Both the position numbers and the translations under genes were made by a program. From Spartinivicinus poritis (GTDB taxonomy: Bacteria; Pseudomonadota; Gammaproteobacteria; Pseudomonadales; Zooshikellaceae), in NCBI RefSeq assembly GCF_028858535.1, contig NZ_JAPMOU010000006.1, forward strand, positions 1-64,000: 64,000 nucleotides of DNA. The letters run 5' to 3'. Below the pieces are notes generated by a model. That model saw only the letters and a list, made by a program, of their open reading frames with translations. It made no database searches and had not been told where the DNA came from. Every line of letters starts with the position of its first letter. The first letter of the stretch is position 1. This document shows positions 8,056 to 16,008 of this stretch, one piece after another.

Positions 8056-9816
8056 ATGTTAGTTCAGTGGCTTGAGCAAAAATCACTTAAAATAAAAACC
8101 TTTTTACCACCATTAATTTGCATAGTGGCAATGTTGTTTGTTGTAGCCAGTACTTTTTGGTATACCTACCAGCAACGTGTTAGGTTAATTCATATAGAAA
8201 CTGATAGTCAACAGAAGTCTAAAATCATAGATGAAATTGCCCTAACACAGTTTTCTGTCCAGCAAGAACTTCTAATAACACTGTTGCGAAATATTTCTAT
8301 AGAAAAAGCTCAGCTTGAAGCTTTTAAAGTAAGTCAAACCAAAATAGCCAATATTGAAAAAAATTATAGGCTGACTAAAAAGGAGTTAGAGCTTATCAGT
8401 GAGATTAAGGAAAAGCTGAATGAGTATAAACAAGTGGTCATGATGGTGACTTATGCAAAAAAAGAAGATAGATTAGCACTTAAACTTAACCTGGATTTCG
8501 ATAAAAAATTTAATGACTTCATTAAAACACTAAAACTATACAAAACTTATGTTGCTGTCTCAGGTAAAAAAGAATTGAAAGATATGCTGTTAAAATCCGA
8601 TGCATATCGAAACTATTTTATACTTTTATTGATTGCCGTTGTCTTGATATTGACTTTAATAATGGTAGCCCTAAATAAGACGATAATTCAGCCTGTCACT
8701 AAGTTAATAAATGCAGTGGATGATGATAATATAAAATTTATTGTAGGTGAGTCAACAAAGCGCAAAGACGAAATAGGAAAAATATATAGAATTATAGCAA
8801 AATTTAAAAATGAAGCTTTGGATGCAGGAAAGCCTTCTGGAAATCACTTAAACAACGCTAGCTATAGTGAGAATACTGTAAAAGAAAATAGTAATATAGT
8901 TAGTTTAAACTTAGAAAATGGGTTTGATAAAAAAGAAATAAAAAGCGAAAATACAATGAGTGCTTATCATAACGAGCAAATCAACGAACAGCCAATTCAA
9001 GTGCAAGAAGATAGAAAGGAAACTGATCAGAAGGGTGATAAAAAAGTACATCAGGAAGAGATATCTATTGTTAAAGAAAAAAGCCAACTATTAGAGATGC
9101 TAATTATTGGTTTGACTAGAGAAATTAATTTATATATTGGTGAGTCAATGAGTGCTTCCTCTGCTGTTGCAAGAAATATATATAAATTAAAAAAACAAGT
9201 AAGAGTAGTAGAAGAGGAGAACTATGATCTTATCTATAATTTTATTAATAAAAGTGAAAAAAATATTGAACTTGTTATGGATAAGTTAGATTTAGCTGAT
9301 TACATGATAAAAAATATTAAGAGGTCTATTGTAACCAATGAAAAGAGGGATCCTGTTTGGTTTGGGATCAATGAGGTTATAAAAGAAGCTATTAATTCAT
9401 TTGAAGAAAAGTCAGAGGATATCATATTTGAAATAGCTATTGATAAAGATGTTATGATTAATAGTTATCCAAGCGAGTTGTTGAATGTTCTTTCTATATT
9501 GTATGATAACTGTGTTATACATGCATTCGGTGATAGCTTGGAAGGTAAAAAAATTACAATTTCAGCTATTAGTAATGAAAAAAAATTGACTTTACAGTTT
9601 TCTGATAATGGTAAGGGGATATCAAAACAATATTTGGAAAAAATATTTGACCCGTTCTTTACAACTAAAAGAGGAAGTAAAGGCCGACTGGGCTTGGATT
9701 TGTATTTAGCATATGGAATCGTTAGCCAGATTTTATATGGAGAAATTTCAGTTAAAAGTGAGCTGAGAAAAGGGACTACTTTTACTATTATTTTACCAAG
9801 TGATAGAAAAAACTAA
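8056..9816 (+). CDS. Membrane histidine-kinase-like protein lacking the phospho-acceptor His
   Basis: A 586-residue inner-membrane sensor. Membrane segments lie at about 17-37 and 186-206, flanking a helical periplasmic domain. A HAMP-like stretch (IIQPVTKLINAV) and a long charged linker follow. The DHp helix reads GLTREINLYIGESMSASS where relatives have G(V/L)AHEIN(T/N)P, so the expected His is Arg (codon AGA, 9118-9120). The ATPase domain keeps its N-box (NVLSILYDNCVIHA), DNGKGIS and FDPFFTTKRG, but the glycine loop is altered (KGRLGLDL). There is no receiver domain and no adjacent regulator. It may be a pseudokinase or a partner of another kinase (inference). The start lacks a strong Shine-Dalgarno. 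Confidence 0.82.
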   Translation: MLVQWLEQKSLKIKTFLPPLICIVAMLFVVASTFWYTYQQRVRLIHIETDSQQKSKIIDEIALTQFSVQQELLITLLRNISIEKAQLEAFKVSQTKIANIEKNYRLTKKELELISEIKEKLNEYKQVVMMVTYAKKEDRLALKLNLDFDKKFNDFIKTLKLYKTYVAVSGKKELKDMLLKSDAYRNYFILLLIAVVLILTLIMVALNKTIIQPVTKLINAVDDDNIKFIVGESTKRKDEIGKIYRIIAKFKNEALDAGKPSGNHLNNASYSENTVKENSNIVSLNLENGFDKKEIKSENTMSAYHNEQINEQPIQVQEDRKETDQKGDKKVHQEEISIVKEKSQLLEMLIIGLTREINLYIGESMSASSAVARNIYKLKKQVRVVEEENYDLIYNFINKSEKNIELVMDKLDLADYMIKNIKRSIVTNEKRDPVWFGINEVIKEAINSFEEKSEDIIFEIAIDKDVMINSYPSELLNVLSILYDNCVIHAFGDSLEGKKITISAISNEKKLTLQFSDNGKGISKQYLEKIFDPFFTTKRGSKGRLGLDLYLAYGIVSQILYGEISVKSELRKGTTFTIILPSDRKN

Positions 9817-9847
9817 CACTTGGTGCTTTTTAGGTGAATCTAACAGT

Positions 9848-11038
9848 CTAACGAGTAACTGGCTGACCAGCTCTCTTATTAGTAGAAAGTATTGTTTCAT
9901 TACCTTGTTCTGGGTTATTAGGTATTAGCTGTGTTACTATTAAAGATAAACAGGCAATTAGTGCTCCAATATAAAATACTAAAGGAGGGTTGACCAACCA
10001 AATTATTCCAAAAAGAGCGGGAATAACTACAGCGGCTATATGGTTAATAGTGAAGCTTACTCCAGCATTAGAGGCAATATCGGCCGGGTCTGCAATTTTC
10101 TGAAAATAAGTTTTTATCGCAATGGCCATGGCAAAGAACAGATGATCAACAACATAAAGCATCGCTGCCACTTCAGATGATTCAACTAATCCGTACCCTG
10201 TAAACACTACTATTAAGCCAACATATTCAATAGTTAAGGCCTTTTTCTCTCCGATCTTTTGAATTAGCTTGCCAAAACGAGGTGCTAGATACAAGTTGGC
10301 TGCATGATTAATTATAAATAAGACACTAATATCTGCTACAGAGTAACCAAACTTTTCTACCATCATGAAAGCAGCAAATACAACAAAAATTTGTCTTCTT
10401 GCACCACTTAAAAAAGTAAGCAGATAATATAGCCAGTAACGTTTTCTTAAAATTAGCTTTTTATTCTGAGCCACTTTTTCAGGAAATAAAGGAAAGGCAA
10501 ATAGTAAAATGGCAACTATGATTAACCCAAGACTACCGCCTAACAAATAGGTACTGGTGAAACTGACATTGAATAAGTTTAATAACCAAACTAAGCTATA
10601 AGCTGTTAAGGCACTTAATGAGCTAACAGCTAATAGTTTTCCCATAAATACAGGTGCAGCAGTTTTATCCAGCCATTGCAGCGCAAGAGACTGCTTTATT
10701 GTTTCAAGGTAATGAAAGCCAATACTCATTAGTACTGTAGTGGCATATAGGCCGTATACTGTTGGAAATAACCCTGAAATGGCTACACCAATACTCAGTA
10801 TGGCAAGAGAAATAATAGCAAATTGTTGCTCTTTTATGGCTAGTAAGATAAATACTGCAGTAAAAGCAAGAAATCCTGGAATTTCTCTTAAGCTTTGTAA
10901 GATACCAATTTCTTTTCCAGTAAACCCTGCTTCTTGAATACTGAAATTATTTAACAGTACTTGCCAGGTAGCAAAACACAATGGCATTGCAATAGATAAT
11001 AGAATCAAAAATACTTTTGGTGTGCGATATGTATTCAT
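9848..11038 (-). CDS. MFS transporter
   Basis: A 396-residue integral membrane protein with about twelve hydrophobic segments in two halves joined by a basic loop (KVAQNKKLILRKRYW). That is the layout of the major facilitator superfamily. The substrate is not evident and the motifs are too generic to place it in a drug or sugar subfamily. It is divergent from an AraC-type regulator, and an 18-bp perfect palindrome lies 27 bases before its start. Control of this gene by the neighbouring regulator is therefore likely, though unproven. Confidence 0.85.
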   Translation of the reverse strand: MNTYRTPKVFLILLSIAMPLCFATWQVLLNNFSIQEAGFTGKEIGILQSLREIPGFLAFTAVFILLAIKEQQFAIISLAILSIGVAISGLFPTVYGLYATTVLMSIGFHYLETIKQSLALQWLDKTAAPVFMGKLLAVSSLSALTAYSLVWLLNLFNVSFTSTYLLGGSLGLIIVAILLFAFPLFPEKVAQNKKLILRKRYWLYYLLTFLSGARRQIFVVFAAFMMVEKFGYSVADISVLFIINHAANLYLAPRFGKLIQKIGEKKALTIEYVGLIVVFTGYGLVESSEVAAMLYVVDHLFFAMAIAIKTYFQKIADPADIASNAGVSFTINHIAAVVIPALFGIIWLVNPPLVFYIGALIACLSLIVTQLIPNNPEQGNETILSTNKRAGQPVTR

Positions 11039-11065
11039 TTGTACTAAAGCCTTTTACATATAAAC

Positions 11066-11083
11066 TACCACTGACCAGTGGTA
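11066..11083. promoter_or_regulatory. 18-bp palindrome before the MFS gene (candidate operator)
   Basis: TACCACTG-AC-CAGTGGTA is a perfect palindrome with a 2-base centre, placed where it would overlap the MFS promoter. AraC-family sites are usually direct repeats, so a different dimeric repressor may bind here. Confidence 0.45.
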
Positions 11084-11340
11084 CATGGGTAAAATAAGGT
11101 AACGACTTCTTCTTAATTTATTCTTTGGCTGTATTGTCTTTTCTTGAGGTAGACCTAACTATGCCGGCAAAAATTGCTTTCCCAGAAAATAAATGGCTTT
11201 GAAGACGGTTGTCCAACTTTACACATAGACCACTAGCATAAAGGATATTTGTTTGTCATAATTTATTAATATTGCCATATAGTTCATTGATTTGGTCAAA
11301 TTTATCAAGCAAGTTAAGCTTTTAGGTGAGTACTTTGGCT

Positions 11341-12126
11341 ATGAGCCGCCAATCAAGCGTTAGCACATCAATTTGTAAAAAAATGCAATGGCTTGTGGAG
11401 CCTCGGTCTGTAGATATGCCACCCAAGCACTTTGTAGCATCTCATCAGCATCCTTGGGGGCAGTTTTTATTTGCCGTTGAAGGACTTATTTGTGTTAAGA
11501 CCGAAGCAGGCACTTTTTTGGTTCCCCCGCAACAAGGTGTTTGGGTGCCGTCTTATACAGACCATGAAATATTTACGTTGTCAGGCGCTAAGTTTCGTAG
11601 TTTATACATAGCTAAACGCTGTTCTGAAAAGCTTAATCGCCCTACCAGTGTTATCCAGGTTACAGCTTTATTAAGAGAAGTGATTTTAGCCATCACTAAT
11701 ATCCCTGTTAAAGGGAAACCTGATAGCGTTACTAAGCACCTATGGTTGGTGTTGTATGATTGCCTAAAATCAGCAGAGTCAGTACCACTTAACTTGCCAG
11801 TACCACAAGATAGCCGTTTGACGAAGCTGGTGAATAGGCTTTTACAACATCCTACTGATAGTCAGTCATTGGAAGCTTGGGGGGTTCAACTGGGTGCTTC
11901 TGCCAGAACAATCAGACGGATTTTTCTCAACCAGACGCAAATGAGCTTCAGTGAATGGAAACAACGGTTAAAAGTGCTTAAAGCAATTGAGCTAATGATT
12001 GCTGGAATGACAGTTACTGAAGTAGCTTTTGAATTGAAATATGAATCAAGTGCTGCCTTTATTAATATGTTTAAACGGCAGATGGGGCTCAGCCCAAAAA
12101 GCTATTTGGCTCGAATGTTTCATTAA
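11341..12126 (+). CDS. AraC-family transcriptional regulator
   Basis: About 261 residues. The N-terminal half is a cupin-like sensing domain (SHQHPWGQFLFAVEGLICV, then VPPQQGVWVPSYTDHEI), as in regulators that respond to small hydrophilic ligands. The C-terminal hundred residues are the double helix-turn-helix of the AraC family: LEAWGVQLGASARTIRRIF for the first and MTVTEVAFELKYESSAAFI for the second, ending FKRQMGLSPKSYL. The ATG at 11341 is chosen because AGGTGAG lies 10 bases before it; a GTG at 11326 would add five residues. It is divergent from the MFS transporter, its probable target. Confidence 0.88.
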   Translation: MSRQSSVSTSICKKMQWLVEPRSVDMPPKHFVASHQHPWGQFLFAVEGLICVKTEAGTFLVPPQQGVWVPSYTDHEIFTLSGAKFRSLYIAKRCSEKLNRPTSVIQVTALLREVILAITNIPVKGKPDSVTKHLWLVLYDCLKSAESVPLNLPVPQDSRLTKLVNRLLQHPTDSQSLEAWGVQLGASARTIRRIFLNQTQMSFSEWKQRLKVLKAIELMIAGMTVTEVAFELKYESSAAFINMFKRQMGLSPKSYLARMFH

Positions 12127-12431
12127 ACCACAGAAAGCTCGAAAAAATAATGGGCTTTTATGATGTTATTAATGCGATAATTACCCTTAATATGCTTAAA
12201 AGATATACGAATTTACTAGTATTATAATTACAACATTTCACTAAAGCCTTCAAACTACCAAAGATAAAAACTATTAACGAATAAGCTAAATTTTACTAGT
12301 ATCTGGCCGATACACTTTTTAGAAGCGTTAACTATTAAAGGTATAAATATACTCTGGTGGTCCATTCGTAAAGTTGTTTTCTGCTTTTGCTTATGTGTTG
12401 CCAGGCTGGGTATAGCTGACAGGATCGTCTA
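12127..12431. other. Gene-free stretch
   Basis: No gene was found. The 11-base sequence TTTACTAGTAT occurs twice in direct orientation (12212-12222 and 12292-12302), about 80 bases apart. No other structure was seen. Confidence 0.5.
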
Positions 12432-13814
12432 ATGAAAGTGACCGCTGCTGTTATAGGCATGGATTACAGCCACTCTCGCTCTCTTGAAGCTTTGACTGTA
12501 AATGAAAGGCGGTCACGAAGCTTTCAAATTGGCGCTGATAAAGTCAGTATATCAGTAGATGCGCAACAGAAATACTTATATCACTTACAACAGAAATTTA
12601 ACTCGATAAGCCAGGTCAGGCCTGATTTAAATGATAATCAGATTGTAAATAAGCGTTTGCAACTAACTGGGCGTTTAGATAATTTTTCCGCTGAACCTAC
12701 CCATCAGTTTATTAAAACTGTCACTAACTCTATATTCAGCCAATTTCAAGTGGGGGTTAGTTCATTGTCTAGTACAAATAATCTAGCTGTTGCTAACCAG
12801 CCCCAGCAGTTAACTGAGACGAGTGTAGTGCAAATTAGTCAGTACCAGCTGTTTCAGATTAATGAGCAGAGTCAATTTTCAACAACAGGTATGATTGTTA
12901 CGGCAGATGGTAGACAAATTGAGTTTTCGGTTGGCTTTCATGTACAGCAAGCCCAGTTATTTGAGTCAAACAGTGAGTTACTAGTTGTACAACAGGTAGT
13001 AGACCCTTTGGTAATCAATTTTAGTGCTGAAACAGTTAACTTGACTGATACATTTTTTAATTTTGATCTAAATGGTGATGGAGAAACAGAGCAAATCTCT
13101 CAGCTTGGCTCTGGGAGTGGTTATCTGGCTTTAGATCATAATAACAATGGCGTAATTGATAATGGTCTAGAGCTATTTGGCCCCCAAACAGGACAAGGGT
13201 TTGCTGAACTTGCACTTTATGATAATGATAATAATTTATGGATTGATGAAAGTGATCCAATTTTTAAAGACTTAAAGTTGTGGGTTCAAGATGGTAGTGA
13301 GGGAGGCGTCTTGAAGTCTTTAACTGAAGTAGGTGTTGGTGCAATTTACTTAGGTCATACCCCAGACGACTTTAACTTGGTTTCAAGGCAGGGCGCTCTA
13401 CTAGGTAATATTAAAGGAAATGGTATAGTGCTAATGGAAAATGGAGATGTAAAAACCATTCAAGAAGTTGACCTAGCCATTCAAGCAAGAGCTGACCAGC
13501 CAATAGCAGATACACAAGCATTGTTTATAGCATCGAATACTATATTTTATGACAAAGCGCTCAAAAATTTATATGGAAAAATTCAAGCGCTTGTAAGCAG
13601 TGATCAGCAGTCAAATAACACTGAGCCAACGGGTTTGCTTAATTTTAGCCAGGTCAATAATATCGTAGAAAAACTACAACAGTTAAGGGATGAACAAAAA
13701 TCCTATGGTAATACTATTGCCAAACAAGCTGAAGAAAGTAAGTCAATGGTTGAGCAGTTACTGGATAAGCTACAAGAGCAAAATGAAAAACGAAAGAAAA
13801 ATAGTGATAGCTAG
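12432..13814 (+). CDS. Conserved hypothetical protein with EF-hand-like Asp/Asn loops
   Basis: A 460-residue protein without a signal peptide or membrane segment. Its middle part carries three Asp/Asn-rich calcium-loop-like motifs: DLNGDGETEQ (about residue 212), DHNNNGVIDNG (about 235) and DNDNNLWIDESD (about 264). They are separated by LELFGPQTGQGFAELA, a combination seen in a family of proteobacterial proteins of unknown function. The last 55 residues are charged and probably coiled coil (VEKLQQLRDEQKS through LLDKLQEQNEK). Calcium binding is inferred from motif only. It has no operon partner, and the function is unknown. Confidence 0.75.
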   Translation: MKVTAAVIGMDYSHSRSLEALTVNERRSRSFQIGADKVSISVDAQQKYLYHLQQKFNSISQVRPDLNDNQIVNKRLQLTGRLDNFSAEPTHQFIKTVTNSIFSQFQVGVSSLSSTNNLAVANQPQQLTETSVVQISQYQLFQINEQSQFSTTGMIVTADGRQIEFSVGFHVQQAQLFESNSELLVVQQVVDPLVINFSAETVNLTDTFFNFDLNGDGETEQISQLGSGSGYLALDHNNNGVIDNGLELFGPQTGQGFAELALYDNDNNLWIDESDPIFKDLKLWVQDGSEGGVLKSLTEVGVGAIYLGHTPDDFNLVSRQGALLGNIKGNGIVLMENGDVKTIQEVDLAIQARADQPIADTQALFIASNTIFYDKALKNLYGKIQALVSSDQQSNNTEPTGLLNFSQVNNIVEKLQQLRDEQKSYGNTIAKQAEESKSMVEQLLDKLQEQNEKRKKNSDS

Positions 13815-14161
13815 TAGGTTGTGGATAAAGCTGGGTGATGCCTTTGGGTATGTAAAAAGAAAGAAGGGAATTTTTTTCTGATATTCATGTCTTACCCCTG
13901 CTAAGTTCTATTAACATTAGATCGTTATTGGTACCCAAAGTGAGGCTGTATCAAATAATTTATACAAATGCTAATGTAACAAGCGTTATATAATTATTCT
14001 GAGTAGAGTCAGAGACTTGTAAAAAATTTGCCCTAGCAAAAATAATTCGCTATGGTCAGTAAGTCTAACTTCTTTAGATTCACTGGTTAGTTTTTTAAAC
14101 TTGTATTATTTATTGCCTGATGTTCTGGGTATAAACTTATTGATGAGTGAAGGTAGATTAA
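13815..14161. other. Gene-free stretch
   Basis: No gene, repeat or convincing terminator was recognised between the EF-hand-like protein and the small lipoprotein. The stretch presumably holds the promoter of the latter. Confidence 0.5.
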
Positions 14162-14371
14162 ATGAAACAACTTTTTTTCGTATTCAGTGTAGCTGCTTTG
14201 TTAGCCGGATGCTCTTCTCCTCAGGTGATTAAAATGAAGGATGGTTCAACTATCAATACACCTGATGAACTCTATTTTAATGAAGATACAGGCTTTTATG
14301 AGTATGAAGATACAACTGGTCGCTTGAGAACAGTGAATAAAGATGAGATCGTAACTATTGATGACCTGTAA
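14162..14371 (+). CDS. YgdI/YgdR-family small lipoprotein
   Basis: A 69-residue protein. The first 17 residues are a lipoprotein signal ending in the lipobox LLAGC, so Cys17 should be acylated. The mature domain, VIKMKDGSTINTPDELYFNEDTGFYEYEDTTGRLRTVNKDEIVTI in outline, matches the small SH3-like YgdI/YgdR family (DUF903), whose role is unknown. A GAAGG lies shortly before the ATG. It is transcribed alone and followed by a long hairpin. Confidence 0.88.
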   Translation: MKQLFFVFSVAALLAGCSSPQVIKMKDGSTINTPDELYFNEDTGFYEYEDTTGRLRTVNKDEIVTIDDL

Positions 14372-14406
14372 TAGATAATAAGTATTTTTACCTATTATTT
14401 GTAACG

Positions 14407-14470
14407 AATAGCTCAGATTGGTTTCGTTAATGTTTAAAAATTAGCTAAAATTAAGCTGAGTTATTTTTTT
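14407..14470 (+). terminator. Probable terminator after the YgdI/YgdR gene
   Basis: AATAGCTCAG (14407-14416) can pair with CTGAGTTATT (14456-14465, one G-T pair), and a run of T follows. The loop is long, though inner pairings are possible. Confidence 0.4.
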
Positions 14471-14523
14471 GTTTTAATTAGCCGACTAAAAAAATAATAT
14501 TATCCCTCCTTATTATTGCTTTC

Positions 14524-14646
14524 TACCCGTCGTGAATCATTTTTAGGTTTTGTTATCATCGTTCCTCACTCTGATCACCTATTTCAATAGACACATGAAG
14601 AGTCGTCACTTAATGACCGTACCTAAAAACCTTTCGCATGGGATAT
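14524..14646. repeat. MITE-like dispersed repeat, copy A (diverged)
   Basis: The left end TACCCGTCGTGAATCATTTTTAGG and right end CCTAAAAACCTTTCGCATGGG are inverted to each other and match the ends of the copies at 29110, 43095, 50164 and 63551. The interior keeps TTTTGTTATCATCGTTCCTCAC but is otherwise diverged. No open frame lies inside. The rest of the 14372-14919 gap holds nothing else recognisable beyond the terminator above. Confidence 0.65.
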
Positions 14647-14919
14647 ATTTGTTGATATTTATACCGGAAGTATTCAGACTTTATATTAGTGAATTTAAAT
14701 GCTTAAAATTAATATTGCTTTAATGATATAAGCTTTTTAAACTTATCAAACTACCCTTTTTACATGGGTATAGTTAAATTAATATTTTTAGTCTTCTATT
14801 TTGTAGCGCACTCACAGTTATTTTCTTAAATACGAGCACGTAACTATTGTTGCACTTGCAATACTCCTCTATTACTATTTGTAACCAGATTAACTTATTA
14901 AGTTGAAGAGGAATGCCTG

Positions 14920-16008
14920 ATGGCCTCAGTACACAGTTTTTGGGGGGCTGTGCTTGTTGCACTAGCTGTTGCTGGTTGCAGTCAACCTGAAGCTCCAATT
15001 AAGAAGTCCACAATAAGGCCAGTTAAATTAGCCACAGTCCAAGATAGTACTAGTGGCTTAATTAGAAGTTTTCCAGGTAAGGTTTTGGCTTCACAAGTAG
15101 CTGAGCTGTCATTTCGGCTCAATGGCGAGTTGATTGAACTCAATGTAAAAGAAGGCCAACAAGTCACAAAAGGTACTTTACTTGCCAAGTTAGATGATGC
15201 TGATATGCAGAATCAGCTATCAGACAGGCAAGCTAGCTATGATTTAGCGTTGGCTGATCATCAGCGTAAATTAAAGCTCTATAATAAAGGTACAGTATCA
15301 AGGTCTGTATATGATGAAGCTAAAGCAAAATTGGCTTCAACTAAAGCAGCATTAGAATTGGCTCAAGATAATGTTCAATATACAGTTTTAAAAGCGCCAT
15401 TTGATGGTACGGTAGCAAAAACGCTGGTTGATAACCATCAATCAGTACAGGCGAAACAGCCGATACTACTGTTAGAAAATCACGATAATATTGATATTAG
15501 CTTACAAATCCCTGAGCAGCTGGTTGCAAACATTCGCAAAGATGCACGACAAGTAAATTATAAGCCGACAGCTTATTTTGCTTCACAAAAAGACACTCAG
15601 TACGAAGTACAGTATAAGGAGCATTCTACTCAAGTAACTCCTGGTACTCAAACCTACGAAGTACTCTTTACTATGTCAGCGCCAGAAGGGATGAATATTT
15701 TACCAGGCATGAGTGCAACAGTAACAATTGATTTCTCTAAAATAAGCCGACCTTCCAGTAAAAATGCAGTGATAGTGCCTGTTGTCGCAGTAGACAATCC
15801 TGATCAAGGACATAAAGCTGTCGTGTGGCGATACGACCCAGAGCAGCAAACCGTTGAGCCCGTTGAGGTGACCCTGGGACAATTACTTGATGAAGGTATT
15901 CAAGTGCTCACTGGGATCAAACCAGGCGACCAAATTGTGGTAGCAGGCATACAGCATCTGCAAGCAGGCTTGAAAGTTAAGCCATGGGTTAAAGAGCGGG
16001 GGCTGTAA
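14920..16008 (+). CDS. RND efflux periplasmic adaptor (membrane fusion protein)
   Basis: A 362-residue HlyD/AcrA-type adaptor. The N terminus is a lipoprotein signal with lipobox AVAGC. The domains follow the usual order: a lipoyl-like half (VAELSFRLNGELIELNVKEGQQVTKGTLLAKLD), an alpha-hairpin (residues about 90-150, SVYDEAKAKLASTKAAL), the second lipoyl half (LKAPFDGTVAKTLV), a beta-barrel and a membrane-proximal domain ending GIQHLQAGLKVKPW. It links the inner-membrane pump to an outer-membrane channel. AGAGG precedes the ATG. Its stop overlaps the pump gene start (TAATG), so the two are co-translated. No TolC-like gene is adjacent. Confidence 0.93.
   Translation: MASVHSFWGAVLVALAVAGCSQPEAPIKKSTIRPVKLATVQDSTSGLIRSFPGKVLASQVAELSFRLNGELIELNVKEGQQVTKGTLLAKLDDADMQNQLSDRQASYDLALADHQRKLKLYNKGTVSRSVYDEAKAKLASTKAALELAQDNVQYTVLKAPFDGTVAKTLVDNHQSVQAKQPILLLENHDNIDISLQIPEQLVANIRKDARQVNYKPTAYFASQKDTQYEVQYKEHSTQVTPGTQTYEVLFTMSAPEGMNILPGMSATVTIDFSKISRPSSKNAVIVPVVAVDNPDQGHKAVVWRYDPEQQTVEPVEVTLGQLLDEGIQVLTGIKPGDQIVVAGIQHLQAGLKVKPWVKERGL

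Noticed and set aside
12212-12302. Direct repeats TTTACTAGTAT as an operator pair
   Set aside because: Only two copies about 80 bases apart in AT-rich DNA, not near a clear promoter; could be chance.
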